This document shows, piece after piece, positions 14,767 to 25,743 of a stretch of 64,000 nucleotides of DNA. The translations under genes were made by a program, and so were the position numbers. Each line of letters opens with the position of its first letter. Positions within the stretch are counted from its first letter, which is position 1. This DNA is from Clostridium caldaquaticum (lineage in GTDB: Bacteria > Bacillota > Clostridia > Clostridiales > Clostridiaceae), in the NCBI RefSeq assembly GCF_023806125.1, contig NZ_JAMSKT010000002.1, positions 1 through 64,000 on the forward strand, in the 5' to 3' direction. The notes below the pieces were generated by a model. It was not told the DNA's origin, ran no database searches, and worked only from the letters and a program-made list of their open reading frames with translations.

Positions 14767-14788
14767 TTTCACGTAGGATGGTGAATTT

Positions 14789-17700
14789 ATGAGTTTAAGA
14801 TTTATTTTCGGGAGAGCAGGCAGCGGAAAGAGCAAGTATTGCTTAGAGAACATAAAAGAAAGAGTTTTAAGCGATTGTTACGAAGATAAAAAGCTTATCT
14901 ATCTTGTACCTGAGCAGTTTACATTTCAAGCAGATAAAAATCTTGTGTATACCTTAGGAGAAAGAGGTATTCATAATGTACAGGTATTAAGTTTTACAAG
15001 AATGGCTCATGTAGTACTAAGTGAGGTTGGCGGTATTACAAGGCTTCATATGAATTCTTCAGGTAAGAATATGCTTATTTATAAAATACTTGAGGAAGTT
15101 AAAGAAGAATTAAAGATATTTGCAAGAGCAGGAAAAAAGCAAGGATTTGTAAATGTTATGTCTGAAGTTATAAGTGAATTTAAAAGGTACAATGTTATTC
15201 CTGAAGAAGTTAAACTTATTGCAGATAAGATAGATGGAAATGAGGTTTTAAAAGGAAAGCTTGAAGAGATAGGCAAAATTTATGAAAGGTTTGAAAGTTA
15301 TCTGCATGAAAAATACATAGATAGTGAGGATCAGCTTATGATGCTCATTGAAAAATTAGATAAATGTGACATATTTGATGGAGCGGAGATTTGGATAGAT
15401 GAGTTTTCTACCTTTACCCCACTTCAATATAACATAATAGAAAAGCTTCTTAAAAAAGCTTACAGAGTAAATATAACTCTTACAACGGATTGCCTTACAA
15501 ATGGAGGCGAGGCAGATAATACTGATGTATTTATGCCTATAAAAAATACAGAAAATAAAATACTAAAAATTATTGAGAAAAATGGCATTTCTTATGATAA
15601 ACCAATTTGTTTAGATGAGAAGATGCCTTATAGATTCAGAGAAAGTAAAGAGATAAGACATTTAGAAAAATATTTTTTTCATTTTCCTTATAATGTTTAT
15701 AATGATACAACAAAAGATTTAAGTGTTTTTAAAGCTCTTAACATGTACAGTGAAATAAGAAATGTAGCTTCAGAGATTATAAGGCTTTGCAGGGATAAAA
15801 ATTTAAGGTTTAGAGATATTGCTGTTATAACCAGGGATTTAGGAAATTATGAAAAGCTTGTAGAAGCTATTTTTTCTGAATATGGCATTCCATATTTTAT
15901 AGACAGAAGAAGAGATATAAACAGTAATCCTCTTGTTATTCTGTTAAATTCTGTAATGGAGATTTTTATTAGAAACTGGTCCTATGAGTCAGTATTTAGA
16001 TATTTAAAAACAGGACTTGTTGGTATTGAAAGAGACGAAATTGATTTAATTGAAAATTATGTGCTTGCTAACGGTATAAGAGGAAAAAAGTGGCTGGAAG
16101 AATGGGGGTATGATTTAAGTTATGATTTTAGTGAAAGTGATAAGGAAGAAGAAAGCTTAAACAGGATTAATGATATAAAAAACAGAATAACTGCTCCGCT
16201 TTTAAAGCTTCAGGTACAGGTCAAAGGAAGAAAGAGCATTAGAGAAATATGCACAGGGCTTTATGAGTTTTTAGTTTCTATTGAAGCAGGAGAGAAAGTT
16301 GAAAAATGGGTTGAACAGTTTAGGAAAGCTGATGAACTTGATATGGCAAATGAATACAGTCAGGTTTGGAATGTGATAATAGAGCTTTTTGACCAGTTAG
16401 TTGAGGTTTTGGGAGACGAAGAAGTTAAGCTAGAGGAGTTTTTAAAGATACTTACAACAGGGATAAACGAATATGACGTGGGAGTAATTCCAGCTTCAAT
16501 TGATGAGGTTTTAGTGGGAAGCGTTGAACGTGTAAAAAGTCATGAAGTTTCTGCTCTTTTTATTATAGGAGCAAACGATGGAGTATTTCCAAGGACTTCA
16601 GATGAAGAAGGGATTTTAAGCGATAGAGATAGAGAAGCATTAAAAGCTTTAGGTATGGAGATAGCAGCAGATACCAGATCCCAAGCTTTTGAAGAGCAGT
16701 TTTTAATATATAGGGCTTTAACTATCGGAGGGAAATATCTTAGAATCAGCTATCCTATAGCTGATTTTGAAGGAAAGAGCATGAGGCCTTCAATCATAAT
16801 ATTAAGGCTTAAAAAAATTTTTCCAAAGCTTAGAGAAGAAAGCGATATTATAACGGAAGGTAATGATGAGGAAATATTGCAGCAAATTGTAGGAGAGGAG
16901 TCCAGCTTTAATGAGCTTATAGCTGCTATAAGAGCAGAGAAGGAAGGTGATGAGATAAATTCTATCTGGTGGGATGCTTACAGATGGTACATAAATAAGG
17001 ATAAGTGGAAGGAAAGATGCAGGAGAGCTTTTGCAGGACTTAATTATAATAATCAGGTTAAAATTGCAGATGCTGTGAAGGTTAAAAAGCTTTATGGAGT
17101 ACCTCTTCAGCTTAGCGTATCAAGGATTGAAAGATATGCACAGTGCCCTTTTTCTTATTATGTACAGTATGGGCTCAGGGCAGAGGATAGAAAAATATTT
17201 GAAATTTCAACACCAGAGATTGGAAGTTTTGTTCACGAGGTTTTAGATAGTTTTTCAGAAATCCTAGATAAAGAAGCAATTACCTTTAGAGATGTAGATG
17301 AAAACTTTGCTGAAAGAGCTATTTCTCAAATCGTGGATGATAAGGTTAAGGAGAAAACGGGTTTGATACTAAATAGTTCCCCAAGATACAAATATATGGC
17401 TAACAGGCTTAAGAGAATACTCATTAAATCTGTAAATGTAATAAGCGAGCAGGTAAAAAGAAGCAGCTTTAACCCAGTAGGACATGAAGTTTCTTTTTGT
17501 AAAAATGGAGATTATCCTCCTATAAAAATAGAACTGTCTTCAGGGGATAAAATTGAACTTATTGGAAGAATAGACAGAGTAGATGAACTTCAGACAGAGG
17601 ATGAAGTTTATATAAGAGTAATAGATTATAAATCAGGAAACAAGGCTTTTAAGCTGTCTGATGTATACTATGGTCTAGAGCTTCAGCTTTTAGTTTATCT

Positions 17701-18253
17701 TGATGCTATACTTTCTAATAAGGAAAAATATATTGAAAAAGGTATGATTCCTGGGGCGATACTTTATTTTAAAATTGATGATCCAATTGTGAAGATTGAA
17801 GAAGAAGAGGATGAAGAAAAAATTCAAAAAGCTCTTTTAAAGGAGCTTAAAATGAAGGGTTTGCTTTTAAATGATGCTCAAATAATTAAGGCTATGGATA
17901 ACACTATAACAGATTCAAAAAACAAAGGGTATTCTCTTATTATACCTGCACAAATTGTTGGAGGAGACAGAGTTTCAGATAAAACTTCAGGCGCTAGCTT
18001 AGAACAGTTTGAGCTTTTAAGAAAGTATGCAAGAGAAATGGTTATAAAGCTTTGTGAAGATATGTTAAGTGGAAACATAAGCATAAATCCTTATAAGCAA
18101 AATAAAAATACTCCTTGTGCGTATTGTAATTATAAAAGCATATGTCAATTTGATCCAAGTATTAAAGAAAACAAGTATAAATTTTTAAATGAGAAGAGCA
18201 AGGAAGAGGTTTGGGAGCTTATGAGAAAAGAAGTGGAAAGGAGGAAAATTTGA
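14789..18253 (+). CDS. addB: ATP-dependent helicase/nuclease subunit B (AddB)
   Basis: At 1154 residues this is AddB, the second subunit of the AddAB (RexAB-type) complex that resects double-strand DNA ends for RecA loading. The N-terminal Walker A is GRAGSGKSK (residues 8-16). The C-terminal RecB-like nuclease domain has GRIDRVDE and VIDYKSGNK, and the Fe-S cluster cysteines are seen in AQCPFSYY near residue 785 and CAYCNYKSICQFD near 1110. It begins the addB-addA-yhaM-pepT run; its stop codon overlaps the addA start (TGATG), implying translational coupling. Confidence 0.96.
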   Translation: MSLRFIFGRAGSGKSKYCLENIKERVLSDCYEDKKLIYLVPEQFTFQADKNLVYTLGERGIHNVQVLSFTRMAHVVLSEVGGITRLHMNSSGKNMLIYKILEEVKEELKIFARAGKKQGFVNVMSEVISEFKRYNVIPEEVKLIADKIDGNEVLKGKLEEIGKIYERFESYLHEKYIDSEDQLMMLIEKLDKCDIFDGAEIWIDEFSTFTPLQYNIIEKLLKKAYRVNITLTTDCLTNGGEADNTDVFMPIKNTENKILKIIEKNGISYDKPICLDEKMPYRFRESKEIRHLEKYFFHFPYNVYNDTTKDLSVFKALNMYSEIRNVASEIIRLCRDKNLRFRDIAVITRDLGNYEKLVEAIFSEYGIPYFIDRRRDINSNPLVILLNSVMEIFIRNWSYESVFRYLKTGLVGIERDEIDLIENYVLANGIRGKKWLEEWGYDLSYDFSESDKEEESLNRINDIKNRITAPLLKLQVQVKGRKSIREICTGLYEFLVSIEAGEKVEKWVEQFRKADELDMANEYSQVWNVIIELFDQLVEVLGDEEVKLEEFLKILTTGINEYDVGVIPASIDEVLVGSVERVKSHEVSALFIIGANDGVFPRTSDEEGILSDRDREALKALGMEIAADTRSQAFEEQFLIYRALTIGGKYLRISYPIADFEGKSMRPSIIILRLKKIFPKLREESDIITEGNDEEILQQIVGEESSFNELIAAIRAEKEGDEINSIWWDAYRWYINKDKWKERCRRAFAGLNYNNQVKIADAVKVKKLYGVPLQLSVSRIERYAQCPFSYYVQYGLRAEDRKIFEISTPEIGSFVHEVLDSFSEILDKEAITFRDVDENFAERAISQIVDDKVKEKTGLILNSSPRYKYMANRLKRILIKSVNVISEQVKRSSFNPVGHEVSFCKNGDYPPIKIELSSGDKIELIGRIDRVDELQTEDEVYIRVIDYKSGNKAFKLSDVYYGLELQLLVYLDAILSNKEKYIEKGMIPGAILYFKIDDPIVKIEEEEDEEKIQKALLKELKMKGLLLNDAQIIKAMDNTITDSKNKGYSLIIPAQIVGGDRVSDKTSGASLEQFELLRKYAREMVIKLCEDMLSGNISINPYKQNKNTPCAYCNYKSICQFDPSIKENKYKFLNEKSKEEVWELMRKEVERRKI

Positions 18254-21200
18254 TGGGCGAAGCTAAATGGACTAAAGAGCAGGAGCTTGCTATAATGACA
18301 AGGCATTGCAACTTGCTTGTAGCTGCAGCAGCTGGTTCAGGAAAGACTGCTGTATTAGTTGAAAGAATTATCAGGATTATAACAAATGAAGAAAATCCTG
18401 TAGATATTGACAGGCTATTAGTTGTTACCTTTACAAATGCAGCAGCGGCAGAGATGAGAGAAAGAATTGGAGAAGCTATATCTAAGGCTCTTGATAAAAA
18501 TCCAGAATCAAAGGTTTTGCAAAGGCAGCTTACTCTTTTGAATAAGTCAAAAATAACAACAATGCATTCTTTTTGTTTAGATGTTATAAGAAACAATTTT
18601 CACCGTATAGATTTAGATCCTAATTTTAGAATAGCAGATGGGACTGAAGAGGTGCTTTTAAGATCTGAAACTATAGATGAGCTTTTTGAAGAAAAATATA
18701 AAGAAGCTGAAGAAAATGCTGAGCATCCATTTTTAAGCTTAGTTGAAAGCTACAGCGGCGGAAGAAATGACGATAAACTAAAGGATATAGTGCTTAATCT
18801 GTATAGATTTGTAATGAGCGGACCTTGGCCTAAAAAGTGGCTTAATGATGCTGCGGAAGCTTTTAATGTAGGTGAAGATTTTGAATTTGGGAACACAAAA
18901 TGGGCTCAAATCCTTAAAGAAACTGCAAAAATAGAGCTTCAAGGGGTAAAAAGCATAATATTTAAGGCTATTTCATTAATAGAGAAATCTGAAGGATTAA
19001 CTCCTTATATTGATACTTTTAAAGAAGACTTAAATCTTATAGATAGTCTGATTACAAGCTTGGATTATCCTTGGGAAAGTATTTGTAAAGAATTTTTAAG
19101 CTATAAGTTTCAGACTATAAAAAGACTTGGAAAAAATGCAGTATACGATGAGGAACTTCAGAAAAAGGTAAAAGATAAGATGAGGGAACAAGTTAAAAAA
19201 AAGGTTAAGTCCATAAGAGATGATATTTTTGGAATAGATAAAGACCTTGTTATAAGAAACCTGAAAGAACTTTACCCAATGATGAAGGAGCTTGGTAATC
19301 TAGTCTTAGATTTTCATAAGTTATACGGAGAAAAGAAAAGGGAAAGAGGCCTTTTAGATTTTAATGATTTGGAGCATTTATGTTTAAGTATATTAACAGT
19401 AGAGGATGAAAATGGAGATGTTAAGCCTTCAGAAACAGCATTAGAGCTTAGGCAGCACTTTGATGAGGTTTTAGTAGATGAATATCAAGATAGCAATCTT
19501 GTTCAGGAAGTTATCATAAACATGGTATCAAGAAAGTTTACAGATTCACCTAATGTGTTTATGGTTGGAGACATAAAGCAGAGCATCTATAGGTTCAGGC
19601 AGGCAGTACCAGGATTGTTTTTAGATAAATATGAAAACTATTCAAGGGAAGAGGGAGCTAAAGACAGAGTTATAACTCTTTATAAAAACTTCAGAAGCCG
19701 CAGGGAGATTATAGATGGAGTAAACTATATATTTAAGGTGCTAATGTCCAAAGCTGTTGGAGAACTTGAATATACGGAAGACGAGGCTTTAAATTTAGGT
19801 GCAGATTATAAGGCTTTAGAGGGGGAAGGAATAACAGGAGGAGATTTAGAGCTTCATATTATTGAAAAAGAAAAAGTTTTATTAGAGCAAAGTGAAGAAA
19901 TTTCTCAAGAGGAAGAAACGGAAGAAAGTGAAGAGGAAGAAGAAAGCCTAGACAATATACAAATTGAAGCTAGGGTTGTTGCTAAGAGAATAAAAGAGCT
20001 TATTTCTCCTAAAGAAGGAAAGAGTTTTAAAGTGTTTGACAAAAGCATTGATAAATATAGAGATGTTCAGTATAGAGATATAGTTATACTTCTTCGTGCT
20101 ACTAAAGATTATGCTCCAATATTTGTTGAGGAGCTTGGTAAGGAAGGAATACCTGTGTATGCTGATACAGGAAACGGATATTTTGAAACAATAGAGATAA
20201 GAACAATGATGTCTTTACTTCAGATTATAGATAACCCTCTTCAGGATATTCCTCTTATTGCTGTACTTCGTTCTCCTATATTTTCTTTTACTCCAGAAGA
20301 GCTTATAGACATCAGACTTGCAGATAATAAAGCTCCCTTTTATATTGCTCTTAAAAAGTTTAAAGAACTAGATTTGAAAAAAGCGGAGCTTTATAGTAAG
20401 GTTGACAGGTTTTTAAATGAGCTTGAAATCTATAGAAACAAAGCATTACATATGCCTATAGATGAACTTATATGGTATTTATTTACAAGTACAGGCTACT
20501 ATGGTTATGCAGGGGCTATGCCTGGCGGAATTCAAAGACAGGCTAACTTAAGAATACTGTTTGAAAGAGCAAGACAGTTTGAAAATACAAGTTATAGAGG
20601 TTTATTTAACTTTGTAAACTTTATAAATAAGCTTAAAACAAACAATGGAGATATGGGTAGTGCTAAGATACTTGGAGAAAATGAAAATGTAGTCAGAATT
20701 ATGAGTATTCATAAGAGTAAGGGATTAGAGTTTCCTGTAGTTGTACTTAGTGCAAGTGGTAAAAATTTTAATTTTATGGATTTAAACAATAAAATTTTGT
20801 ATCATCAAAATTTAGGCTTAGGGCCAGAGTATGTAGATCCTGAGAAAAGAATACAACATTCTACTATTGTAAAGACGGCACTTAGGAATAAGATGAAGCT
20901 TGAAACTCTTTCAGAGGAAATGAGAATTCTTTATGTTGCCTTTACAAGAGCTAGAGAAAAGCTTATTATTACTGGTATGATTAATAATATTGAAAAGACT
21001 TGTTCTAAATGGTGGGATAGCTTAGATAAAGAAAGCGAAAAAATACCTGAGCATGCTGCCTTAAATTCTAAAAGTTATTTAGATTGGATAGTATTATCAA
21101 TGCTTAAGCATAAGGATGGAGAAGTATTAAGAAACTTTGCAGAAGTAGAAGAATTCGATACAGGTAAGCTTTCTCATGATTGTTCGAAGTGGAAAATAAA

Positions 21201-22047
21201 GTTATGGTATAAAAATGATGTTATAGGGGATAAACAAGATGATAATATGGAGGAGGCTTCAGAAAAAGAAGTTACTTGTGAATATTTAGAAAAAATAAAA
21301 GATGAAAAGCCTGTTAGCAAATATAAAGAGGAGATAGAAAGAAGACTAAGCTGGCAGTATAAATATAAAGAATCTTCAAAAATACCAGCAAAATTGTCAG
21401 TTACAGAGCTTAAAAGATTAGCAAATAACCCAGAGATAGACTCCTATACAACTAGCATGTTTATTCAAAAGCTTCATAAAAAGCCGGTATTTCTTGAGGA
21501 AGCTAAAGGTTTATCAGCGTCTGAGAGAGGTACAGTAGTACATTTTGTAATGCAGCATCTTAATTTAAGAAAAACAGGCAGCTTTAATGAAATAAAAGAG
21601 CAGGTAAAAGAAATGGTGGCTAAAGAGCTTTTAACAGAAGAACAAGCAATGTCTGTAAATATAAACAGTATATTAAGATTTTTCCGTTCACCGCTTGGGA
21701 AAAGAATGTTGAATGTTAAGGATTTGGATAGGGATATAAAACGTGAAGTTGCTTTTCATATGAAGCTAAAGTCAACTGAAGTTAACAAAGCGTTATCTGA
21801 AGAAATCTATGGAGAAGAGGAAACTCTTCTTATGGGAGTTATAGATTGTTTCATTATTGAAGAGGATGGAATAGTACTTATTGACTATAAAACCGATTAT
21901 GCAACAGAAGAGAATATGGAGGAGATTAAGGTTAGATACGAAAAACAAATATATTACTACACTGAAGCACTTAAAAGAATAACAGGAAAAGCTGTAAAAG
22001 AAAGATATATTTATTTGTTTAGTAACGGCGAGATAATTGAGTATTAA
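18253..22047 (+). CDS. addA: ATP-dependent helicase/nuclease subunit A (AddA)
   Basis: The 1264-residue UvrD-like helicase and nuclease subunit of AddAB. Motif I is AAAGSGKTAVLVERI near residue 25-40, motif II VLVDEYQDSN near 408, later motifs include VRIMSIHKSKGLEFPVV and LYVAFTRAREKL, and the C-terminal nuclease motif is GVIDCFIIEEDG...LIDYKTD near 1193. A frame opening 42 bases earlier is in addB; the ATG at 18253 sits 8-9 bases after AAAGGAGG and overlaps the addB stop, so it is the real start. With AddB it repairs double-strand breaks and degrades linear foreign DNA. A Glu-rich linker near residue 550 is not unusual for the family. Confidence 0.96.
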   Translation: MGEAKWTKEQELAIMTRHCNLLVAAAAGSGKTAVLVERIIRIITNEENPVDIDRLLVVTFTNAAAAEMRERIGEAISKALDKNPESKVLQRQLTLLNKSKITTMHSFCLDVIRNNFHRIDLDPNFRIADGTEEVLLRSETIDELFEEKYKEAEENAEHPFLSLVESYSGGRNDDKLKDIVLNLYRFVMSGPWPKKWLNDAAEAFNVGEDFEFGNTKWAQILKETAKIELQGVKSIIFKAISLIEKSEGLTPYIDTFKEDLNLIDSLITSLDYPWESICKEFLSYKFQTIKRLGKNAVYDEELQKKVKDKMREQVKKKVKSIRDDIFGIDKDLVIRNLKELYPMMKELGNLVLDFHKLYGEKKRERGLLDFNDLEHLCLSILTVEDENGDVKPSETALELRQHFDEVLVDEYQDSNLVQEVIINMVSRKFTDSPNVFMVGDIKQSIYRFRQAVPGLFLDKYENYSREEGAKDRVITLYKNFRSRREIIDGVNYIFKVLMSKAVGELEYTEDEALNLGADYKALEGEGITGGDLELHIIEKEKVLLEQSEEISQEEETEESEEEEESLDNIQIEARVVAKRIKELISPKEGKSFKVFDKSIDKYRDVQYRDIVILLRATKDYAPIFVEELGKEGIPVYADTGNGYFETIEIRTMMSLLQIIDNPLQDIPLIAVLRSPIFSFTPEELIDIRLADNKAPFYIALKKFKELDLKKAELYSKVDRFLNELEIYRNKALHMPIDELIWYLFTSTGYYGYAGAMPGGIQRQANLRILFERARQFENTSYRGLFNFVNFINKLKTNNGDMGSAKILGENENVVRIMSIHKSKGLEFPVVVLSASGKNFNFMDLNNKILYHQNLGLGPEYVDPEKRIQHSTIVKTALRNKMKLETLSEEMRILYVAFTRAREKLIITGMINNIEKTCSKWWDSLDKESEKIPEHAALNSKSYLDWIVLSMLKHKDGEVLRNFAEVEEFDTGKLSHDCSKWKIKLWYKNDVIGDKQDDNMEEASEKEVTCEYLEKIKDEKPVSKYKEEIERRLSWQYKYKESSKIPAKLSVTELKRLANNPEIDSYTTSMFIQKLHKKPVFLEEAKGLSASERGTVVHFVMQHLNLRKTGSFNEIKEQVKEMVAKELLTEEQAMSVNINSILRFFRSPLGKRMLNVKDLDRDIKREVAFHMKLKSTEVNKALSEEIYGEEETLLMGVIDCFIIEEDGIVLIDYKTDYATEENMEEIKVRYEKQIYYYTEALKRITGKAVKERYIYLFSNGEIIEY

Positions 22048-22064
22048 TTTGAAAGGAGATTTTC

Positions 22065-23027
22065 ATGGAGTTTAAAAAGATAAAAGAACTTCAAGTTAAT
22101 GAGAGGATAGATGGATTTTTTATTATAAAGTCTTTGGAACTTAAAACATCTGCAAATGGAAAAAAGTATTTGGATTTAACACTCGGAGATAAAACAGGAG
22201 ATATAAACGCAAAGATATGGGAATATGCTGAAGGAGACGAGGAAAAATACATTGAAAATATGCTCGTTAAGGTGCGAGGGATTGTAAGCAGCTGGCAAAA
22301 TAGTCTTCAACTTAAGATAGAAAAGATTAGAGAAACTATTCCTTCTGATGGTGTAAATATAAAAGATTTTGTTCCAGTTGCACCTTTTGATTCTGAATTT
22401 ATGTATCAAGAGATTCAAAGTTATGTTGAAGGCATGAAAAATAAGGATATAAAAAATATAGTTAGTACGATTTTAGAAGAAAATCATAATAAATTAATGC
22501 ACTATCCAGCAGCTAAAAAGAATCATCATGCTATGAAAGGTGGGCTTTTGTATCATGTGTTTACTATGCTCAAAGCTGGAGAAAAGTTAAGTGAGATTTA
22601 TACTTTCATAAATACAGATTTACTTTATGCAGGTGTTATTCTTCATGATATGGCAAAGCTTGAGGAAATGGATGCCAGTGAGCTTGGTATAGTAAGTGAG
22701 TATACTGTTGAAGGACAGCTTTTAGGCCATATAATTCAGGGGATTAAAAAATTAGAAATAACAGCTCAGAAGGTAGGAGCAAATAAGGAAGTAACTATGA
22801 TGCTTCAGCATATGATTTTATCTCATCACTATGAGCCAGAGTATGGAAGCCCTGTAAAGCCCATGTTTCCAGAGGCTGAGCTTCTTCATTATCTTGATAT
22901 AATAGATGCTAGGATGTATGATATGAATAGAATACTTGGAGACACTAAAAGTGGAGGTTTTTCAGAGAAAATCTATTCTCTTGAAGGCAGAAGGATATAT
23001 AAAGGAGAGATAGCATGTCAAGAGTAG
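22065..23027 (+). CDS. yhaM: 3'-5' exoribonuclease YhaM family
   Basis: A 320-residue protein with an N-terminal OB-fold nucleic-acid-binding domain (residues 10-95, [16 protein letters not shown]) and an HD-type metal-dependent phosphohydrolase domain ([48 protein letters not shown]). The order and length match YhaM, a nuclease that trims RNA and can act on single-stranded DNA. It follows addA by 17 bases with a GAAAGGAGA ribosome binding site and overlaps pepT by 13 bases. Linkage of addAB and yhaM in one operon suits a shared nucleic-acid metabolism theme. Confidence 0.9.
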   Translation: MEFKKIKELQVNERIDGFFIIKSLELKTSANGKKYLDLTLGDKTGDINAKIWEYAEGDEEKYIENMLVKVRGIVSSWQNSLQLKIEKIRETIPSDGVNIKDFVPVAPFDSEFMYQEIQSYVEGMKNKDIKNIVSTILEENHNKLMHYPAAKKNHHAMKGGLLYHVFTMLKAGEKLSEIYTFINTDLLYAGVILHDMAKLEEMDASELGIVSEYTVEGQLLGHIIQGIKKLEITAQKVGANKEVTMMLQHMILSHHYEPEYGSPVKPMFPEAELLHYLDIIDARMYDMNRILGDTKSGGFSEKIYSLEGRRIYKGEIACQE

Positions 23028-24232
23028 TTGAAAGATTTATAAAATACGTAAAGTTTGATACTAAAGCTGATGAGGAGTCTAACACTGTGCCAACCACAGA
23101 AGGACAACTTGTTTTTGCAAAGGAATTAGGTAAGGAATTAGAGGAGCTTGGGCTTAAAGATGTTTCAGTAGATGAAAATGGATATGTAATGGCTACGCTT
23201 CCGGCTAATGTGGATAAAAAGGTTCCAGTAGTAGGTTTTATTGCGCATATGGATACAAGTCCTGATATGTCAGCAACAAATGTAAAGCCCAAATTTGTTG
23301 AAAACTATGATGGAGGAGATATAAAGCTAAATGAAGAAGTAATATTATCACCAAAGGATTTTCCAGAGCTTAAAAATTACATAGGAGATACTCTCATAAC
23401 TACAGATGGAACAACACTTCTTGGAGCTGATGATAAGGCTGGAATTGCAGAAATAATAACTGCAGTAGAGTATTTAGTGCAGCATCCAGAAATACCTCAT
23501 GGAACAATTAAAATAGGGTTTACACCTGATGAAGAAGTTGGCAGAGGAGCTGACTATTTTGATACTTATAAATTTGGAGCTGATTTAGCTTATACTATAG
23601 ACGGAGGAGCTATAGGAGAGCTTGAATATGAAAACTTTAATGCTGCAGGTGCTAAAGTAACTTTTCAAGGAAGAAATGTTCATCCAGGTTATGCTAAAGA
23701 TAAAATGATAAACTCTATGCTTATTGCAAATGAATTTATTTCAGCTCTTCCAGAGAGTGAAACCCCACAAGCTACAGAAGGTTATGAGGGTTTTTATCAT
23801 CTTAACAGTATAAATGGTGATGTTGAAAAAACTGTACTAAATTATATAATTAGAGACTTTGATAAAGACAGCTTTGAAAAAAGAAAACAAACTATTAAGG
23901 AGATTTCTGAGAATTTAAATAAAAAATATCCTGGCAGAGTAAGCATAGAGATAAAAGACCAATACCGAAATATGAGAGAAAAGATAGAATCTGTTATGTA
24001 TGTTGTAGATAATGCTAAAAAAGCAATGGAGCTTGCAGGAGTTAAGCCTATAGTTAAGCCTATAAGAGGGGGAACAGATGGAGCCAGACTTTCTTTTATG
24101 GGGCTTCCAACTCCTAATATTTTTACTGGAGGTCTGAATTTTCATGGAAAATACGAGTATGTACCAGTTTGTTCCATGGAAAAAGCGGTAGAAGTAATAT
24201 TAAAATTAGTGGATTTATACGTAAATATGTAA
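23015..24232 (+). CDS. pepT: Tripeptide aminopeptidase (peptidase T)
   Basis: A 405-residue M20/M42-type zinc peptidase that releases the N-terminal residue of tripeptides in the cytoplasm. The metal ligands are visible in [11 protein letters not shown] (His and the following catalytic Asp), LLGADDKAG (bridging Asp), [10 protein letters not shown] (catalytic Glu-Glu) and [12 protein letters not shown] (C-terminal His). Length is standard. The ATG lies inside the end of yhaM and uses an AAAGGAGAG site there, so the two are coupled. A bidirectional terminator follows. Confidence 0.95.
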   Translation: MSRVVERFIKYVKFDTKADEESNTVPTTEGQLVFAKELGKELEELGLKDVSVDENGYVMATLPANVDKKVPVVGFIAHMDTSPDMSATNVKPKFVENYDGGDIKLNEEVILSPKDFPELKNYIGDTLITTDGTTLLGADDKAGIAEIITAVEYLVQHPEIPHGTIKIGFTPDEEVGRGADYFDTYKFGADLAYTIDGGAIGELEYENFNAAGAKVTFQGRNVHPGYAKDKMINSMLIANEFISALPESETPQATEGYEGFYHLNSINGDVEKTVLNYIIRDFDKDSFEKRKQTIKEISENLNKKYPGRVSIEIKDQYRNMREKIESVMYVVDNAKKAMELAGVKPIVKPIRGGTDGARLSFMGLPTPNIFTGGLNFHGKYEYVPVCSMEKAVEVILKLVDLYVNM

Positions 24233-24235
24233 AAT

Positions 24236-24267
24236 AAAACAGGATGCCCTTTGAGGCATCCTGTTTT
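24236..24267. terminator. Bidirectional intrinsic terminator
   Basis: AAAACAGGATGCC (24236-24248) is perfectly complementary to GGCATCCTGTTTT (24255-24267). It separates convergent pepT and rubrerythrin genes. Confidence 0.92.
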
Positions 24268-24268
24268 A

Positions 24269-24862
24269 CTAAGCTTGAGGGTTAAAATTATAAGCAATCT
24301 GGAACCAGCCTTGAGGATATTTACAAGCTGGACATACCTTTGGTGCTTCAAGTCCTTCAAATATATATCCACAGTTCATGCATTTCCAATATTGGTTCGT
24401 ATTCTTTTTATAAAGACTGCCATTTTTAAGTGCATTCATAAGATCTAAATATCTTCTTTCATGAGCTGTTTCTATTTCAAGAATTTTTTTAAAGGCAAAT
24501 TCTACTTCTGGGAAACCTTCTTGTTTAGCAACATCCGCAAAACCAGGATAAAGTGTTCCCCATTCTTCCTTTTCACCTTCTGCAGCATACTGAAGATTCT
24601 GTTCTGTATTACCAAAGCCTATCGGATACTCTGCATCTACTTTGATATGAGTTTTTCCAAGCCCTTGTATTAAAAAGTCAAAGAATACTTTTGCATGAGC
24701 TCTTTCCTCATCTGCAGTTTCTTTAAATACTTCTGATATGTACATATGACCTTCTTGCTCAGCAACTTTTGAGTAGAAAGTATATCTGTTTCTAGCCTGA
24801 GATTCTCCAGCAAAAGCTTTTGCTAAATTATCGGCTGTTTTGGTACCTTGTAAGCTCTTCAT
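24269..24862 (-). CDS. rbr: Rubrerythrin
   Basis: The 197-residue protein has an N-terminal ferritin-like diiron domain (residues 1-145, with FAGESQARNRY, ETADEERAHAK and EIETAHERRY supplying the Glu/His ligands) and a C-terminal rubredoxin domain with CMNCGY and CPACKYPQGW holding an Fe(Cys)4 site. Rubrerythrin reduces hydrogen peroxide to water in anaerobes, taking electrons from NADH via rubredoxin-type partners. It is a single-gene unit with a GGAGGAATGTAG leader and an ATTATA/TATAAT -10 on the minus strand at 24894-24899. PerR control is common for this gene in clostridia, but I saw no convincing PerR box. Confidence 0.95.
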   Translation of the reverse strand: MKSLQGTKTADNLAKAFAGESQARNRYTFYSKVAEQEGHMYISEVFKETADEERAHAKVFFDFLIQGLGKTHIKVDAEYPIGFGNTEQNLQYAAEGEKEEWGTLYPGFADVAKQEGFPEVEFAFKKILEIETAHERRYLDLMNALKNGSLYKKNTNQYWKCMNCGYIFEGLEAPKVCPACKYPQGWFQIAYNFNPQA

Positions 24863-25005
24863 AACTACATTCCTCCAATATATCTAACCTAATATTATAC
24901 AGCTTTATTTTTCCATTATTTTAGTGAAATATGTACTGAAGATATGTGGAATACTAAGTAATAATTTTTTAAATAACTTTAAATGCACATATTGGAGGGA
25001 ACAGG

Positions 25006-25734
25006 ATGAAGAAAGGGTTTAAACATTATTTATATTTGATAGTAGGAATATTTATTTTATCAGCGGTAGGTATTACAATATTAAAAAAGGTCTCAGCAGA
25101 GGAAACTGAGGATGGAGAACAAAAAAATATTTATCTTACCTTTGATGATGGACCAAGTTATATAGTAACGAGTAAAATTTTAGATATTTTAAAAGAAAAA
25201 GAGGTTAAAGCAACCTTTTTTGTGGTTGGGAACAAGATAGAAGGCAGGGAAGATATATTAAAAAGAATGTATGAGGAAGGACATTCCATAGGTCTTCATA
25301 CTTTTACACACAAATATAGGCAAATATATTCTAGCCACGAAAAATTTATTAAGGAAATGGACGATACAGGTAAAGAAGTTAATAGAGTATTAGGCTTTAC
25401 GCCTAAAATTATAAGATTTCCTGGTGGAAGCAAACCGCATCTTAATTCAGAATTACTAAGTAAGCTTCATGAGAAAAATTATAGAATATATGATTGGAAT
25501 GCTAGTTTGTCCGATGGGCTAGATTACAATACTCCGTCTGACAAATTAGTTAGAGAAGCACATAAGGTTGTAGGTAAAGCTTACTCTAATATCTTTTTAC
25601 TTCTTCACTGCGACCAGACTAATAAAACTACAGCAAAAGCACTTCCAGAAATAATAGATTATTATAGAAATTTAGGATATGAGTTTAAGACTATAACTGA
25701 AAACACTACTGAATATTACTTTAGATTTAAGTAA
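25006..25734 (+). CDS. Secreted or membrane-anchored polysaccharide deacetylase (CE4)
   Basis: A 242-residue protein with an N-terminal hydrophobic segment (YLYLIVGIFILSAVGITIL) followed by a CE4 NodB domain. Catalytic motifs are TFDDGP (base and metal Asp, residues 45-50), HTFTHKY (metal histidines), RFPGG and LLLHC with the terminal His. Such enzymes deacetylate peptidoglycan GlcNAc or MurNAc, or other extracellular glycans. The uncleaved-looking signal anchor places it outside the membrane. In sporeformers, relatives include PdaA (cortex muramic-lactam formation), but motif reading alone cannot separate PdaA from vegetative peptidoglycan deacetylases. It has a TTGGAGGG ribosome binding site and no obvious terminator. 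Confidence 0.88.
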   Translation: MKKGFKHYLYLIVGIFILSAVGITILKKVSAEETEDGEQKNIYLTFDDGPSYIVTSKILDILKEKEVKATFFVVGNKIEGREDILKRMYEEGHSIGLHTFTHKYRQIYSSHEKFIKEMDDTGKEVNRVLGFTPKIIRFPGGSKPHLNSELLSKLHEKNYRIYDWNASLSDGLDYNTPSDKLVREAHKVVGKAYSNIFLLLHCDQTNKTTAKALPEIIDYYRNLGYEFKTITENTTEYYFRFK

Positions 25735-25743
25735 AAAACTAGG

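Noticed and set aside
24863-25005. PerR box or sigma-G promoter between rubrerythrin and the deacetylase
   Set aside because: AATACTA at 24950 has a poor -35 at the wrong distance and no PerR consensus palindrome is present.
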